Positions 17,193 to 27,732 of a stretch of 58,616 nucleotides of DNA are shown here, piece by piece. How positions within the stretch are numbered: position 1 is the first letter of the stretch; every line of letters begins with the position of its first letter. Source of the DNA: Reyranella sp. CPCC 100927 (GTDB taxonomy: Bacteria; Pseudomonadota; Alphaproteobacteria; Reyranellales; Reyranellaceae); NCBI RefSeq assembly GCF_007859315.1, contig NZ_VOHA01000034.1, forward strand, positions 1-58,616. Reading direction: 5' to 3'. The translations under genes and the position numbers were made by a program. Under the pieces are notes generated by a model, which was not told the DNA's origin, made no database searches, and was given only the letters and a program-made list of their open reading frames with translations.

Positions 17193-17277
17193 GTCATCGC
17201 GAGCGCAGCGAGGGATCTTCTGACGCAGGCGCACCGTGCGCTCGGACGACAAGATCCCTCGCTGCGCTCGGGATGAC
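17193..17277. repeat. Palindromic repeat (family A)
   Basis: Arms of about 27 bp (GTCATCGCGAGCGCAGCGAG and the mirror CTCGCTGCGCTCGGGATGAC) lie between caiB and dppF. It is one of at least seven elements in the window with the core CGAGCG-N2-GCGAGG; one mismatched base in the outer arm distinguishes it. Confidence 0.75.
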
Positions 17278-17284
17278 AGGGTGG

Positions 17285-18303
<1,019 letters not shown>

Positions 18304-18307
<4 letters not shown>

Positions 18308-19281
18308 GCGGCCGCGAGCCTCCAGCAATCCGCGGTATGGTCGTCGCCGATCCGGACCATGCCAGGATAGGCGTCGCGGCACCGCGGCTCGGCATAGGCG
18401 CAACGCGCCGCAAAGCGGCAGCCATCCGGCAGGTCCATCAGCGACGGCGGCTGGCCCTCGATGGTGGTGAGCCGTCCGGCCGGGCCACTCATGGCGGGCA
18501 CCGAGGCGATCAATGCCCGTGTGTAGGGATGCGCCGGTGCCTCGAAGATCCGCCGCACCGGGCCACATTCGACGATGCGGCCGGCGTACATCACCGCCAC
18601 CCGGTCGCACATGCGCGCCACGACACCGAAGTCATGGGTGATGAACAGGATCGCCATGCCGGTCTGCCGCTGCAGGCGCTTGAGCAGCTTCAGGTACTGC
18701 AGCTGGATCGTGGCATCGAGCGCCGTCGTCGGTTCGTCCGCGATCAGCACCTGCGGTTCGCCGCTGATGGCGATCGCGCCCACCACGCGCTGCTTCATGC
18801 CGCCGCTCATCTGGTGCGGGTACTGGCCGATGCGCTGCTCCGGCGCCGCGATGTCGACGCGGCGCAGCGCCGCGACGGCTTCCCGCACGCGCTCGGCCGG
18901 ACGGGTGCCGGCCTGTCGCCGGAACGCTTCGCACAACTGGTCGCCGATGGAGAATACCGGATTGAGGGAGGTCTGCGGATCCTGCAGGATCATCGAGATC
19001 CGCCGGCCGCGGATCTCGCGCATCTGTGCCGGCGTGCGCTTCAGGATGTCCTCGCCCTGCAACAGCACCTCGCCTTTGATGGTGCGTGCGCCGCTTCTGG
19101 GCAGCAGGCGCATCAGCGACAGCGCGGTGAGGCTCTTGCCGCAGCCCGATTCGCCCACCAGGCCCAGTACTTCGCCACGCCGCAGGGTGAAGCTCACGCC
19201 GTCGACCGCCTTCACCACGCCACGGCGCAGGAAGAAGTGCGTGTGAAGGTCGCGAACCTCCAGGAGGGCCTCGCCGCTCAT
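18304..19281 (-). CDS. Oligo/dipeptide ABC transporter ATP-binding protein (DppD-like)
   Basis: 325 residues from ATG 19281. Walker [11 protein letters not shown] lies near residue 45, the signature is [15 protein letters not shown], Walker B is [12 protein letters not shown], and the C-terminal cysteines [14 protein letters not shown] are present as in Opp/Dpp proteins. Its start overlaps the stop of the upstream permease gene by 4 nt and its stop overlaps the start of the DppF-like gene by 4 nt. Strong coupling therefore fixes the stoichiometry of the complex. Confidence 0.88.
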
Positions 19282-20216
19282 AGCTGCCGCAGCCTCGGAT
19301 CGAGCCGGTCGCGCAGCCAATCGCCGAACAGGTTGACCGACAGCACCAGCAACGTGATGGCGATGCCCGGGATCAAGGCCACCCACCAGGCGTCGGCAAT
19401 GCGGCCGCGTCCTTCGGCGATCATCAGGCCCCACGTCGGCGTCGGCGGCGGGATGCCGGCACCGAGGAAGCTCAGCGAAGCCTCGGCGATGATCACAACA
19501 CCGATGTTCAGCGTGACCAGCACCATGAAGGTGTTGAACACATTGGGCAGAATGTGCGTCAGCATGATGCGTGGCGCCGAGCAGCCGCGCACCTTGGCCA
19601 GTGCCACGAAATCGCGCTGCCGCAGGGCCAGCACCTCGCCGCGGATGACGCGTGCGAAGCTCGCCCACAGCAGCAGGCTGATGGCGATCACCAGTGTGCC
19701 CAGGCCCTGGCCCATCGTGACGGCCAGCAGCAACGCGAACAGGATCGCCGGGAAGGTGAAGGCGGCGTCGACCAGGCGCATCAGCACCGTGTCGACGAGG
19801 CCGCCGACGTAGCCCGCGACGATTCCGATGACCAGGCCGACGCCGCCGCCCGCGGTCAGGGCGAGCAGCGCCACGATGAGGCTGACCCGGGCGCCATGGA
19901 TGAGACGGCTCAGGATGTCGCGCCCGAAGGCATCGGTGCCCAGGAGGTACTTGTCGCTGCCACCCTCCATCCAGACCGGTGGCAGCAGCTTGTCACGCAG
20001 GGTCTGATCGATCGGCGAGTGGGGTGACAGCAGCGGCGCGAAGATCGCCATGATGACAATCACGGAGATGATGACGATCGGCACCCACGGTACGCGGTGG
20101 GGCCGTTGCGCGCCGGCGGCGCTGCTCTTGCCTGGCCACAGCAGCGCACGCCACACGCGGCGGCTCGACGCCGGAACCGGCAGCGCATCGGCATGCGGAC
20201 GTTCAACGGCGGACAT
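19278..20216 (-). CDS. ABC transporter permease, DppC-like
   Basis: 312 residues. An N-terminal cytosolic stretch is followed by a first helix (VPIVIISVIVIMAIFAPLLS), a periplasmic loop with LLGTDAFGRDILSRLIHGARVSL, and a five-helix BPD_transp core with the EAA-like loop VALAKVRGCSAPRIMLTHILPN. These are hallmarks of DppC/OppC. It is the second permease gene; the gap to the first contains a palindrome (20244-20332). Confidence 0.87.
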   Translation of the reverse strand: MSAVERPHADALPVPASSRRVWRALLWPGKSSAAGAQRPHRVPWVPIVIISVIVIMAIFAPLLSPHSPIDQTLRDKLLPPVWMEGGSDKYLLGTDAFGRDILSRLIHGARVSLIVALLALTAGGGVGLVIGIVAGYVGGLVDTVLMRLVDAAFTFPAILFALLLAVTMGQGLGTLVIAISLLLWASFARVIRGEVLALRQRDFVALAKVRGCSAPRIMLTHILPNVFNTFMVLVTLNIGVVIIAEASLSFLGAGIPPPTPTWGLMIAEGRGRIADAWWVALIPGIAITLLVLSVNLFGDWLRDRLDPRLRQL

Positions 20217-20243
20217 CAGCGCCCCCTGACGGGTAGCGTGCGT

Positions 20244-20332
20244 CTGTCATCCCGAGCGTAGCGAGGGATCCTTTGACGCAGACGCGCCGGGCGCCCTTTC
20301 CAAAAGATCCCGCGCTGCGCTCGGGATGACAG
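20244..20332. repeat. Palindromic repeat (family A) inside the dpp operon
   Basis: The arms CTGTCATCCCGAGCG-TAGCG and CGCTGCGCTCGGGATGACAG sit in the 143-bp gap between the two permease genes, inside what is otherwise a continuous operon on the minus strand. The element could block 3'-to-5' exonucleases or attenuate transcription between the genes, as REP elements do in other operons. Confidence 0.75.
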
Positions 20333-20359
20333 TGTGTCGATCATGTCCGCCCCTCCCCC

Positions 20360-21277
20360 TCACGCCAGCCGGATGCGCGGGTCGACATAGGCATAGAGAA
20401 TGTCGACGCCCAGGTTGATGACGAGGATCAGGATCGACTTGAGGATGATCACCGCCTGCAAGAGGGGGAAGTCGCGATAGATCACGGCCTCGTAGGTCAG
20501 CCGTCCGATGCCGGGCCAGGCAAACACCGTCTCGGTCACGATGGCGCCGGTGATCAGGTTGCCGACGAACACGCCCCACAAGGTCAGCACCGGGATGAGG
20601 GCGTTGCGCAGGCAGTGTTTCCAGATCACCACGCCTTCGCTCAGTCCCTTGATGCGGGCCAGTTTGACGAACTCGCTCTCCATCACTTCCAGCATGGCGG
20701 AGCGGGTGATGCGCATGAAGCCGGCCACGAGGAACATGCCCAGCGTCACCACCGGCAGAACGTAGTGGGCCGGACCGCCCATGCGCCCGGACGGCAGCCA
20801 GCCCAGCTCGACGCTGAAAACGAAGATCAGCAGCACACCGAGCCAGAAACTCGGCATCGCGACGCCGAGCACGGCCACGGCGCCGGCCGCGCGATCAAGC
20901 AGGCCTCCGCGATGGAGCGCCGCCACCACGCCCAGCGGTATGCCGAGCGCCATGGCCAGCAGCAATGCCCAGGGGATGATTACCAGCGTGTTGGGAAGCC
21001 GATCGAAGAAGGCCTCGACGGCCGGCTGCTTCATGCGGATCGACATGCCGAGGTCGCCCTGGACGGCGTTGCCGACAAAGATCAGGAACTGATCCAGGAT
21101 CGACCCGTCGAGGCCCAGCGTGCGGATCAGTGCCGCGCGATCCTCGGGCGTGGCATCCTCGGGCAGCATCAGGTCGACGGGATTGCCGGTGAGCCGGCCC
21201 AGGAAGAACACGATCGCGGCCACCAGGCAGAGCAACACCACGCCCTGCATCAAGCGACGCGCGATGTAGCGTTTCAT
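20360..21277 (-). CDS. ABC transporter permease, DppB-like
   Basis: 305 residues from ATG 21277. An N-terminal amphipathic start (MKRYIARRLMQGVVLL) leads into the first helix; six helices are visible, with ARIKGLSEGVVIWKHCLRNALIP as the EAA loop and VTETVFAWPGIGRLTYEAVIYRD after it. The pattern is that of DppB/OppB. It forms the heterodimeric channel with the DppC-like protein. Confidence 0.87.
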   Translation of the reverse strand: MKRYIARRLMQGVVLLCLVAAIVFFLGRLTGNPVDLMLPEDATPEDRAALIRTLGLDGSILDQFLIFVGNAVQGDLGMSIRMKQPAVEAFFDRLPNTLVIIPWALLLAMALGIPLGVVAALHRGGLLDRAAGAVAVLGVAMPSFWLGVLLIFVFSVELGWLPSGRMGGPAHYVLPVVTLGMFLVAGFMRITRSAMLEVMESEFVKLARIKGLSEGVVIWKHCLRNALIPVLTLWGVFVGNLITGAIVTETVFAWPGIGRLTYEAVIYRDFPLLQAVIILKSILILVINLGVDILYAYVDPRIRLA

Positions 21278-21303
21278 GGCCGGCAATCGCTTGTGGCGCC
21301 ACA

Positions 21304-21431
21304 CCGTCGTCCTGAGCGAAGCGAAGGACCTTGCGGTGGGTGGTTCAGCGTTGGGCGGCGTTGGTGACTCACCAGTGGGGTCCTCGTTGTTGGAAGCACC
21401 GCAAGGTCCTTCGCTGCGCTCAGGACGACGG
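21304..21431. repeat. Long palindromic repeat between substrate-binding protein and permease genes
   Basis: Arms of about 35 bp (beginning CCGTCGTCCTGAGCGAAGCG and ending CGCTGCGCTCAGGACGACGG) enclose a spacer of about 58 bp. The core is a variant of family A, with CCTGAGCGAAGCGAAGG in place of CCCGAGCGCAGCGAGG. It lies inside the operon, downstream of the gene for the abundant binding protein. Confidence 0.75.
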
Positions 21432-21455
21432 AAAGGCAGGCCACGCCCGCACCCT

Positions 21456-23099
21456 TCACTTCTTCCAGGGCACCTGCTCCGGACGAGGAATGCGCTCGAA
21501 CACGTCACCGAGTTCATGGCGGCCCGCGATGGCGGTAAACCGCCCGACCTTCTTCGTGTTGATCGCGTAGTAGCCCATGCCTTCGATGAGCGGGACGACC
21601 GTCCACGAATTCGCCACCAGCTCGACCATGCGATCCGTCAGCACGGTGCGCTTGTTCGGATCACGTTCGTCCAGAAGCGCGCGATAGGTCTTCACGAACT
21701 CCTGGCAGGTCTCCAGGCACGTGTCCTTGTCGCCCAGCAGGCGCTGCGTGCTGTCCGGCGAGAAGGCGCCGTTGTAACGCCACTGCGCGTCGGGACGACC
21801 TGCCGTGCGGTACATCGACGCCCAGCCGATCAGTGGCGCCTGGTCGCCGCGTTCCAGCGGTGCGAAGGAACCCCATTCATAGTGCTTCAACGTGACCTTC
21901 ACGCCGATCTTGGTCCACATGTCGGCAATTGCGGTGCCGATATCGACCATGAACTGCGTGCCCGGCAATGCGGTGTTGGCGAACTTCAGCTCGAAGCCGT
22001 TGGGATATCCCTCCTCGGCGAGGATCTTCTTGGCCAGCACCGGATCGTAACGATACGCCTCGGCCGCCCATCTCTCCCACCGGTCGGCGCTGTAGTAGTC
22101 GGTATAGGCGAAGGCAGCGAACGGATGCGGCAGTCGCGCCTTGCCGTTCATGAGGTGCTCGATCAGCTGCTTGCGGTCGATCGCCAACGACAGGGCCTGG
22201 CGGACACGGACCTTGGCGATGGGCGAATCCTTGAGTTCCGGTTTGTACGTGCCCCAGAACTGGAAGACCGCCTGCATCGTGGCCGGCACCGACAGAACCT
22301 CCAGGCCGGCGCGCGAGGCGCTGAGCATAGCTTCGGGGCCGATCGAGGCGATCGCCGCTTCGCCGGTGCGCACCATCGATACGCGCGTGCTCTCCTCCGG
22401 CACCAGCAGGATATGCAGCTCCTTGAAATGCGGCGTGCCGCGCCAGTGCGGTGTGCTCACCGCCGCGAACTCGATGCGATCGCCGGGCACGTTGCGTACG
22501 AACTTCCAGGGACCGCTGCCGACCGGCTTGCGCCGGAACTCCTCCTCGCCCACTTTCTCGATGTAGGCCTTGGGCATGATGGCGCCTTCGGGGGCCACTG
22601 CCCGCGACAGCCCGGCCGGCAAGCCGATCTGCGGACTGGTGGTATGGACCTTCACTGTCAGATCGTCGATCACCTCGATGCTCTTGATGGTCCGCCGCAT
22701 GGTCGCCGCCGCGGCGGCCAGCGAACCGGGCCCCATCTGGCGCTCGAGGCTGAACTTCACGTCGTGCGCCGTCAGCGGATCGCCGTTGTGAAACTTCTGG
22801 CTAGGCCGGAGGTAGAAGGTCCACGCCATGCCGTCGGGGGCCAGCTCCCAGCGTTCGGCAACACCGGGTCCGAGGCCGCCCTTCTCGACGTTGAAGCCGA
22901 CCAGGGAATCGTACATCACCGCCTGATAGACGGCGTTGCCAGGCCGTCCTTCCAGGATCGGATCGAGTGTTTGCGCGCCGAGGGTTTCAACGGCGAACAC
23001 GAGAGTACCCTTCTGATCCTGGGCACCCAGCGGCAACGCGACGGCAACAAACAATCCGGCTGCGAGAGTCATGGCTCTCGCGAGCATTCGTTGGCTCAT
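21456..23099 (-). CDS. ABC transporter substrate-binding protein, family 5 (DppA/OppA-like)
   Basis: 547 residues from ATG 23099, preceded by a good GGGAGGG. A signal peptide (MSQRMLARAMTLAAGLFVAVA, cut after GAQ) leads to a typical SBP_bac_5 protein: LDPILEGRPGNAVYQAVMYDSLVG, GMAWTFYLRPSQKFHNGDPLTAHDVKFSLER and KVRVRQALSLAIDRKQLI. It captures solute in the periplasm for the permease/ATPase genes downstream, with which it forms an operon in the order A-B-C-D-F. The substrate could be peptides or other compounds. Confidence 0.88.
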   Translation of the reverse strand: MSQRMLARAMTLAAGLFVAVALPLGAQDQKGTLVFAVETLGAQTLDPILEGRPGNAVYQAVMYDSLVGFNVEKGGLGPGVAERWELAPDGMAWTFYLRPSQKFHNGDPLTAHDVKFSLERQMGPGSLAAAAATMRRTIKSIEVIDDLTVKVHTTSPQIGLPAGLSRAVAPEGAIMPKAYIEKVGEEEFRRKPVGSGPWKFVRNVPGDRIEFAAVSTPHWRGTPHFKELHILLVPEESTRVSMVRTGEAAIASIGPEAMLSASRAGLEVLSVPATMQAVFQFWGTYKPELKDSPIAKVRVRQALSLAIDRKQLIEHLMNGKARLPHPFAAFAYTDYYSADRWERWAAEAYRYDPVLAKKILAEEGYPNGFELKFANTALPGTQFMVDIGTAIADMWTKIGVKVTLKHYEWGSFAPLERGDQAPLIGWASMYRTAGRPDAQWRYNGAFSPDSTQRLLGDKDTCLETCQEFVKTYRALLDERDPNKRTVLTDRMVELVANSWTVVPLIEGMGYYAINTKKVGRFTAIAGRHELGDVFERIPRPEQVPWKK

Positions 23100-23152
23100 G
23101 AGTCCCTCCCAATCGATTCTTGTTGTCGTTGGGCTCAACCGACGAAGGCCCG

Positions 23153-23182
23153 ACTATCCGTCGCGCGTCGAAAGCTTGTCAA
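23153..23182 (-). promoter_or_regulatory. Candidate sigma-70 promoter of the dpp-type operon
   Basis: On the minus strand TTGACA (23182-23177) is followed after 18 bp by GATAGT (23158-23153). The predicted start would leave a leader of about 47 nt before ATG 23099. The -35 matches consensus perfectly; the -10 matches at four of six. Confidence 0.5.
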
Positions 23183-23307
23183 CAGCATGACCGCCATGCG
23201 CCGTCGGGTCCGCGGTGTCGGCGGTTCGGACACTGCGGTTTTCCGTGTGCGGAGCGCTACCGCCCGTCGTGCGGTGCTACGCTCAAGGTGACAGGCTCAG
23301 TTCGCCA

Positions 23308-24105
23308 CTACGGCTTGTTGCGCGTCGGCAGGCGATAGCGATCCTGCGGATCCTTCCAGCCCTTGAATTTCGGCGCGCGCTTTTCAGCGAAGGCCGCGCG
23401 CGACTCCATGAGATCGCTCTTGTCGCCGTGCTCGTGCAGCGCGGCCGCCAGCTTCTGCATGTCGGCGCCCGGGGCGGGGCGCATCTGGCGCATCATGTGC
23501 ACGGTGTTGACGCGCGACGCCGGCGGCAGGGTCAGCAGATGCTCTGCCATCGACAGCGCCGTTGGCATGAGCTGATCGGGTTCCACCAAACGATTGAGGA
23601 AGCCGATCTCGTAGAAGCGCTCGGCGGTGAAGCGATAGCCGAGCGCCATCTCCATGGCGATCGGATAGGGCAGGTTGGCGATGTGGCCGTGGTTGTAGCC
23701 GCCCAGCAGCCAGCGTTTGGCCTCCGAGACCTCGAAGATCGCGCCGCGTGCCGCAACCCGCAGGTCGGTGCGCTCCACCAGCATGAAGCCGCCACCCATG
23801 GCGAAACCGTTGACGGCGGCAATCACGGGTTTCTCGAGCGTGCCTGACATGAAGGGATCCTCGATGTCGGGCCGACGCCCACCCGGCGCGCCGTCCTTCA
23901 ACGACTCCTTCATGTCCTCGCCGGCGCAGAAGCCGCGTCCGGCGCCGGTGAAGATGGCGACCTCCAGTTGATCGTCGTGCCGGAAGTCGGTCCACACCTC
24001 GGCCAGCCTGCCGCGCATCTCGTGGTTCAGCGCGTTAAGACGATCCGGCCGGTTCATGCGCACCACCAGGATCTGCCCGTGGCGCTCGGTCTCGACGACG
24101 GTCAT
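23308..24105 (-). CDS. Enoyl-CoA hydratase/isomerase (crotonase) family protein
   Basis: 265 residues from ATG 24105. VVRMNRPDRLNALNHEM at the N-terminus and FTGAGRGFCAGEDMKES (oxyanion-hole loop) followed by AAVNGFAMGGGFMLVERTDLRVAA fit the crotonase fold. In place of the usual Glu-containing second loop it reads EAKRWLLGGYNHGHIANLPYPIAMEMAL, so whether it hydrates, isomerises or hydrolyses its CoA thioester is uncertain. It is 208 bp upstream of the dppA-like gene on the same strand, with a promoter candidate in between. Confidence 0.85.
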   Translation of the reverse strand: MTVVETERHGQILVVRMNRPDRLNALNHEMRGRLAEVWTDFRHDDQLEVAIFTGAGRGFCAGEDMKESLKDGAPGGRRPDIEDPFMSGTLEKPVIAAVNGFAMGGGFMLVERTDLRVAARGAIFEVSEAKRWLLGGYNHGHIANLPYPIAMEMALGYRFTAERFYEIGFLNRLVEPDQLMPTALSMAEHLLTLPPASRVNTVHMMRQMRPAPGADMQKLAAALHEHGDKSDLMESRAAFAEKRAPKFKGWKDPQDRYRLPTRNKP

Positions 24106-24208
24106 GGCGATCTCTCCCTCGAGGCACTCGGACAAGGCTAGCAGATGGTTGCAGCCCACGCCCAGGCCGAGATCGAGTGGCGGGGCGAGCAAGTGAAGGC
24201 GTAAGGAT

Positions 24209-24393
24209 CCCCTCTCCGCCCGCGTAGCGGGGGGAGAGGGAGGGGCCCGCGCGTAGCGCGGGAGGGTGAGGTGGGTGCTCTATCAGACGAGATCTCTCTG
24301 TTGAGATCGCAACTGGCCTCGATACCCACCTCACCCTCCCATCGCTGACGCGATGGGCCCCTCCCTCTCCCCCCACTGCGTGGGCGGAGAGGG
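24209..24393. repeat. Composite palindromic repeat (family B)
   Basis: Two long arms (CCCTCTCCGCCC... and GGGCGGAGAGGG...) each contain smaller hairpins such as CCCGCGCGTAGCGCGGG and CCCATCGCTGACGCGATGGG. It fills most of the 292-bp gap between the decarboxylase and the crotonase gene. The rest of the gap shows nothing else. Confidence 0.75.
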
Positions 24394-24397
24394 TTTT

Positions 24398-26755
24398 CTA
24401 TTCGCTCACCACGTACGTGTAGAGCCGCACGCGGCCGCGTTCGCCGACCTCGCGGTAGACGCCCTGGATCTCGACCTCGAAGCCGGGGAAGGTGTTGAAG
24501 CAGGCCTCGAACATGCGCAGGTAGTCGATCATCGGCTGTGCCCGCTCGGTGAGCCGCTCGCCGGGCACGATCGTGGCGATGCCGGGCGGATAGACCACGA
24601 AGGGCGTGGTGGCGATGCGGCCGGCGATGGTGTCGATCGGCAGGTAGTCGACGTCGTTGCGCACCAGGGCGCGCGCCGCGTCGTGCGGCGACAGCGCGAT
24701 CTCCGGCAGATGGTCCGATGAGAACTGCTTGGCCTGCAGCGCGCTCACGTCGGCGGCGCGGAAGAAACGGTGCATGTCGGCGCACAGGTCGCGCAGTCGC
24801 ACGCCGTCATAACGTGTCGGACGCCGGCGATAGAACTCCGGAATCGCCTCCTCCAGCAGCGCGTTGTCGTCATGCAGCCGCTTGAAGGCGACGAGGCCGC
24901 TGATCAGCGTGCCGGCCTTGCTGGCCTCGACGCCCGGCGTCAGCAGGAAGAGCAGCGAGTTGAGGTCGTTCTTCTCCGGCACGATGCGGTTTTCGCGCAG
25001 GTACTGCGCGACCACGGGGGCCGGGATGCCGTGCTCGGCGTAGCCGCCGCCAGCATGCGTGAAACCCGGTGTCAGCAGGGTGAGCTTGTTGGGATCGGTC
25101 ATGGCAAAGCCCGGCGCCGTGCCGGGGAAGCCATGCCAGGTGAGATCGGGCGACAGCTGCCAGTAGGACGGATTGGTGGCGAGCAGGTCGGTGCTCACCG
25201 TCTCCCAGGCGACCTCGTGCACCACGCCGTCGCGTGACGTATCGGGGATGGCGATGCGCTCGGGCACGAACGGCTCGAAGAACCAGCGTCGCTCGGGCCG
25301 CGGTTCCTTCTCCTCGAATTCCCGGCGCATGGCGCGGATCTTCTTGCGCAGCTCGATGCCCAGCCGGATCGTGTCGTCCCACAGCACCTCGCCCGAGCGG
25401 CCCTTCATCATCTGGGCGCCGACATCCAGCGAGGCGAACAGCGGGTAGAACGGCGACGTCGAGGCGTGCTGCATGAAGCTCTCGTTGAAGCGCCGGTGCT
25501 CGACCCGGCGCTTCTGGCCCTTGATGTGGCGATCCTTGATGTGGATCTGCGAGGCCTGCGAGAAGCTCGCCAACTGCTTGTGGGTCGACTGGGTGGCGAT
25601 GATACCGGGCGCATCCGGTCCCAGCTCGCTCAGCCCCATGGCGAAGCGCCCGGCGTAGAGCGGATGGAACTTCATGAAGCCGGCCCAGGCTTCGTCGAAC
25701 AGGATATAGTCGCACAGGTGGCCGATGCGCTGCAGGATCATCTCGGCGCTGTGGATGGTGCCGTCGTAGGTGCACTGCTCGATCACGGCGACGCGGAACG
25801 GGCGCGGTTTGCGCCACGCCTCGGGATCCTTCACCAGCGGATGGCTGCGGATGCGCTCGCGCAGTGCCGTTTCGTCGAAGGCGTCCCACGCCATCGGCCC
25901 GATCAGCCCCCAGGCGTTGCGCACCGTGGGCACGTAGACCGGGATGCCGCCGCTGATCAGCAGCGCACCGTGATGGGCGGCCTTGTGGTTGTTGCGATCG
26001 AACAGCACCAGGTCACCGTCGGTGACCAGCGCCGCCAGCGCCACCTTGTTGGACGTCGACGTGCCGTTGAGCACAAAATAGGTCTTCTCGGCGCCGAAGA
26101 TCTGGGCGGCTTCCTTCTGCGCCTGCAGGGCCGGCCCCTCGTGCGTCAGGAGGTCGCCGAGGTCGAGCACCGAGTTGTCGAGGTCGTCGCGGAACACCGC
26201 TTCGCCCAGATGCTCCATGAACACCCGGCCGATCGGGCTGCGGCTGTAGAACACGCCGCCGTTGTGGCCCGGGCAGGTCCATAGCTGGTTGCCTTCCTCG
26301 GCATAGTCGACCAGGGCACCGAAGAACGGCGTCTTCAGCGTATCGGCGTACTGCTTCAGGCGGCTGATCAGGTTCTTGGCGATGAAGGCTGGTGTCTCTT
26401 CGGACAGGAAGACGTAGCCGTCGATGAAATCGAGCACCTCGACCGGCAGGTCCTCGAAGCGTTTGCGGCGGATCAACAGGATGATCGGGAAGTCGAGGCC
26501 CCGGCGGCGCATCAGGTTGATCAGCGCCGCGGTCTTGCCTTCCAGGCCCTTCTTGCCCCAGTCGACCACCATGCAGCCGATGGCGGCGTCGGTGCGGACC
26601 GCGATCTCGGCATCCTCGATCTTGCGTGCCTTCACGACCTCGAAGCCCGACCGCTCGATCTCGGCGATGATCTGGTTGTAGCGGATGCCCTCCAGATCGT
26701 CGGCGTCGAAGGCCGGTGCCGCGAACAGGAATGTAAAACGTCTGAAGTAGTCCAT
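24398..26755 (-). CDS. Orn/Lys/Arg decarboxylase, PLP-dependent, large form (AdiA/LdcC-like)
   Basis: 785 residues from ATG 26755. The N-terminal 'wing' domain (CheY-like, about 1-130) precedes a fold-type I PLP domain with the lysine in STHKQLASFSQ (near residue 390) and a C-terminal domain. WTCPGHNGGVFYSRSPIG is typical of the family. The length fits the inducible arginine/lysine/ornithine decarboxylases; which amino acid is used cannot be decided by eye. Such enzymes produce agmatine, cadaverine or putrescine and consume protons. No antiporter is adjacent, so acid resistance is less likely than polyamine synthesis. Confidence 0.88.
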   Translation of the reverse strand: MDYFRRFTFLFAAPAFDADDLEGIRYNQIIAEIERSGFEVVKARKIEDAEIAVRTDAAIGCMVVDWGKKGLEGKTAALINLMRRRGLDFPIILLIRRKRFEDLPVEVLDFIDGYVFLSEETPAFIAKNLISRLKQYADTLKTPFFGALVDYAEEGNQLWTCPGHNGGVFYSRSPIGRVFMEHLGEAVFRDDLDNSVLDLGDLLTHEGPALQAQKEAAQIFGAEKTYFVLNGTSTSNKVALAALVTDGDLVLFDRNNHKAAHHGALLISGGIPVYVPTVRNAWGLIGPMAWDAFDETALRERIRSHPLVKDPEAWRKPRPFRVAVIEQCTYDGTIHSAEMILQRIGHLCDYILFDEAWAGFMKFHPLYAGRFAMGLSELGPDAPGIIATQSTHKQLASFSQASQIHIKDRHIKGQKRRVEHRRFNESFMQHASTSPFYPLFASLDVGAQMMKGRSGEVLWDDTIRLGIELRKKIRAMRREFEEKEPRPERRWFFEPFVPERIAIPDTSRDGVVHEVAWETVSTDLLATNPSYWQLSPDLTWHGFPGTAPGFAMTDPNKLTLLTPGFTHAGGGYAEHGIPAPVVAQYLRENRIVPEKNDLNSLLFLLTPGVEASKAGTLISGLVAFKRLHDDNALLEEAIPEFYRRRPTRYDGVRLRDLCADMHRFFRAADVSALQAKQFSSDHLPEIALSPHDAARALVRNDVDYLPIDTIAGRIATTPFVVYPPGIATIVPGERLTERAQPMIDYLRMFEACFNTFPGFEVEIQGVYREVGERGRVRLYTYVVSE

Positions 26756-26829
26756 GTTTGCCCCGATCGTCTCTGTCTCACATGTCGGCGCGTTCCATGA
26801 CACCGCTGTGACGATCATGGGCGACGCGG

Positions 26830-27696
26830 TCAACTGGGAAGAACGCCCAGGTTGATTTTGCGCAGGTTGTCAGGGTCGGCGATCGCCTCGATATCGGCGA
26901 TGCGCCCATCCCGGATCACCAGACGCAGGACGACGCGCAGTCGGCCGCCGGGAGCCACGAACAGCCCCACGGCGCCGTCCACCAGCACCGGCTGGGCGCC
27001 GCGCCGTCCGAGCAGGGCCGTCGCGACGGCGGCGGCGCCGCGTGCCTCCTGCGATGCGCCGGCCCGCAGGGCGGCGGCGTCGGCGCGCAGCACGACGTCG
27101 GGATCCAGCAATGCGACGAGGGCCTCGACATCGCCGCGGCGGGTGGCGGCCAGGAAGGCATCGACGACCTTGCGCTGGCTCGCGACGTCCGGATCGGCAA
27201 CCGTAGCCCGGCCCTGTACCCGGCGCCGCCCGCGGCTGGCCAGCTGGCGCGCCGCCGTCGGCGAGCGGCCGACGATCGGCGCGATCTCGTCGAACGAGAG
27301 ATCGAACATGTCGTGCAGCACGAATGCCACGCGCTCGGCCGGCGCCAGGGTCTGCAGCACGACCAGCAGCGCCAGCCCCACCGAGTCCGCCAGCATCGCC
27401 TCGTGCTCGGGGCTCGGCCTCATGTCCGGGCCGGCTACCGGCGCCGGGGTCTCCAGCGGCTCCTCGCGTCGCGATCGGCGCGTGCGCAGCATGTCCAGGC
27501 ACACCCGCGCCACGGTGGTGGTCAGCCACCCGCCGAGATTGTCGATACCCGTCCCGCCGGCGCGACTGAGCCGCAGCCAGCCCTCCTGGACGGCGTCCTC
27601 GGCCTCGTTCACCGAACCCAGCATTCGGTACGCGACCGCCCGCAGGTGCGGGCGGTTGGCTTCGAACTGGTCGGCCAGCCACTTTTTTTCGTCCAT
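26830..27696 (-). CDS. RNA polymerase ECF sigma factor, ECF41 group, with C-terminal SnoaL-like domain
   Basis: 288 residues. Regions 2 and 4 are seen in AYRMLGSVNEAEDAVQEGWLRL and LTTTVARVCLDMLRTRRSRREE, then LSFDEIAPIVGRSPTAARQLASRGRRRV as the helix-turn-helix. The C-terminal 110 residues form a SnoaL/NTF2-like domain ending near ADPDNLRKIN, the equivalent of the NPDKL motif. ECF41 sigma factors lack an anti-sigma factor; the C-terminal domain regulates them directly. They are typically linked to a carboxymuconolactone decarboxylase, oxidoreductase or epimerase gene; here it is the divergent gene at 27805. Assignment to ECF41 rests on these motifs and on the adjoining promoters. Confidence 0.9.
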   Translation of the reverse strand: MDEKKWLADQFEANRPHLRAVAYRMLGSVNEAEDAVQEGWLRLSRAGGTGIDNLGGWLTTTVARVCLDMLRTRRSRREEPLETPAPVAGPDMRPSPEHEAMLADSVGLALLVVLQTLAPAERVAFVLHDMFDLSFDEIAPIVGRSPTAARQLASRGRRRVQGRATVADPDVASQRKVVDAFLAATRRGDVEALVALLDPDVVLRADAAALRAGASQEARGAAAVATALLGRRGAQPVLVDGAVGLFVAPGGRLRVVLRLVIRDGRIADIEAIADPDNLRKINLGVLPS

Positions 27697-27697
27697 C

Positions 27698-27724
27698 GGT
27701 CACACCGTGTCGCTGCGCTCCGTC
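27698..27724 (+). promoter_or_regulatory. ECF41-type promoter for the carboxymuconolactone decarboxylase-family gene
   Basis: GGTCACA (27698-27704) is followed after exactly 16 bp by CGTC (27721-27724). This matches the published ECF41 consensus TGTCACA-N16-CGTC at all positions but the first. The predicted start near 27731 leaves a leader of about 74 nt before the ATG at 27805. Confidence 0.7.
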
Positions 27725-27732
27725 AGGGCCAT

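Noticed and set aside
21276-23291. Plus-strand open frame of 671 codons
   Set aside because: It is antisense to the family 5 binding-protein gene, which has signal peptide, ribosome site and family motifs.
24209-24393. CRISPR-like repeats
   Set aside because: Units are mirrored hairpins without regular spacing or unique spacers, and there are no cas genes.
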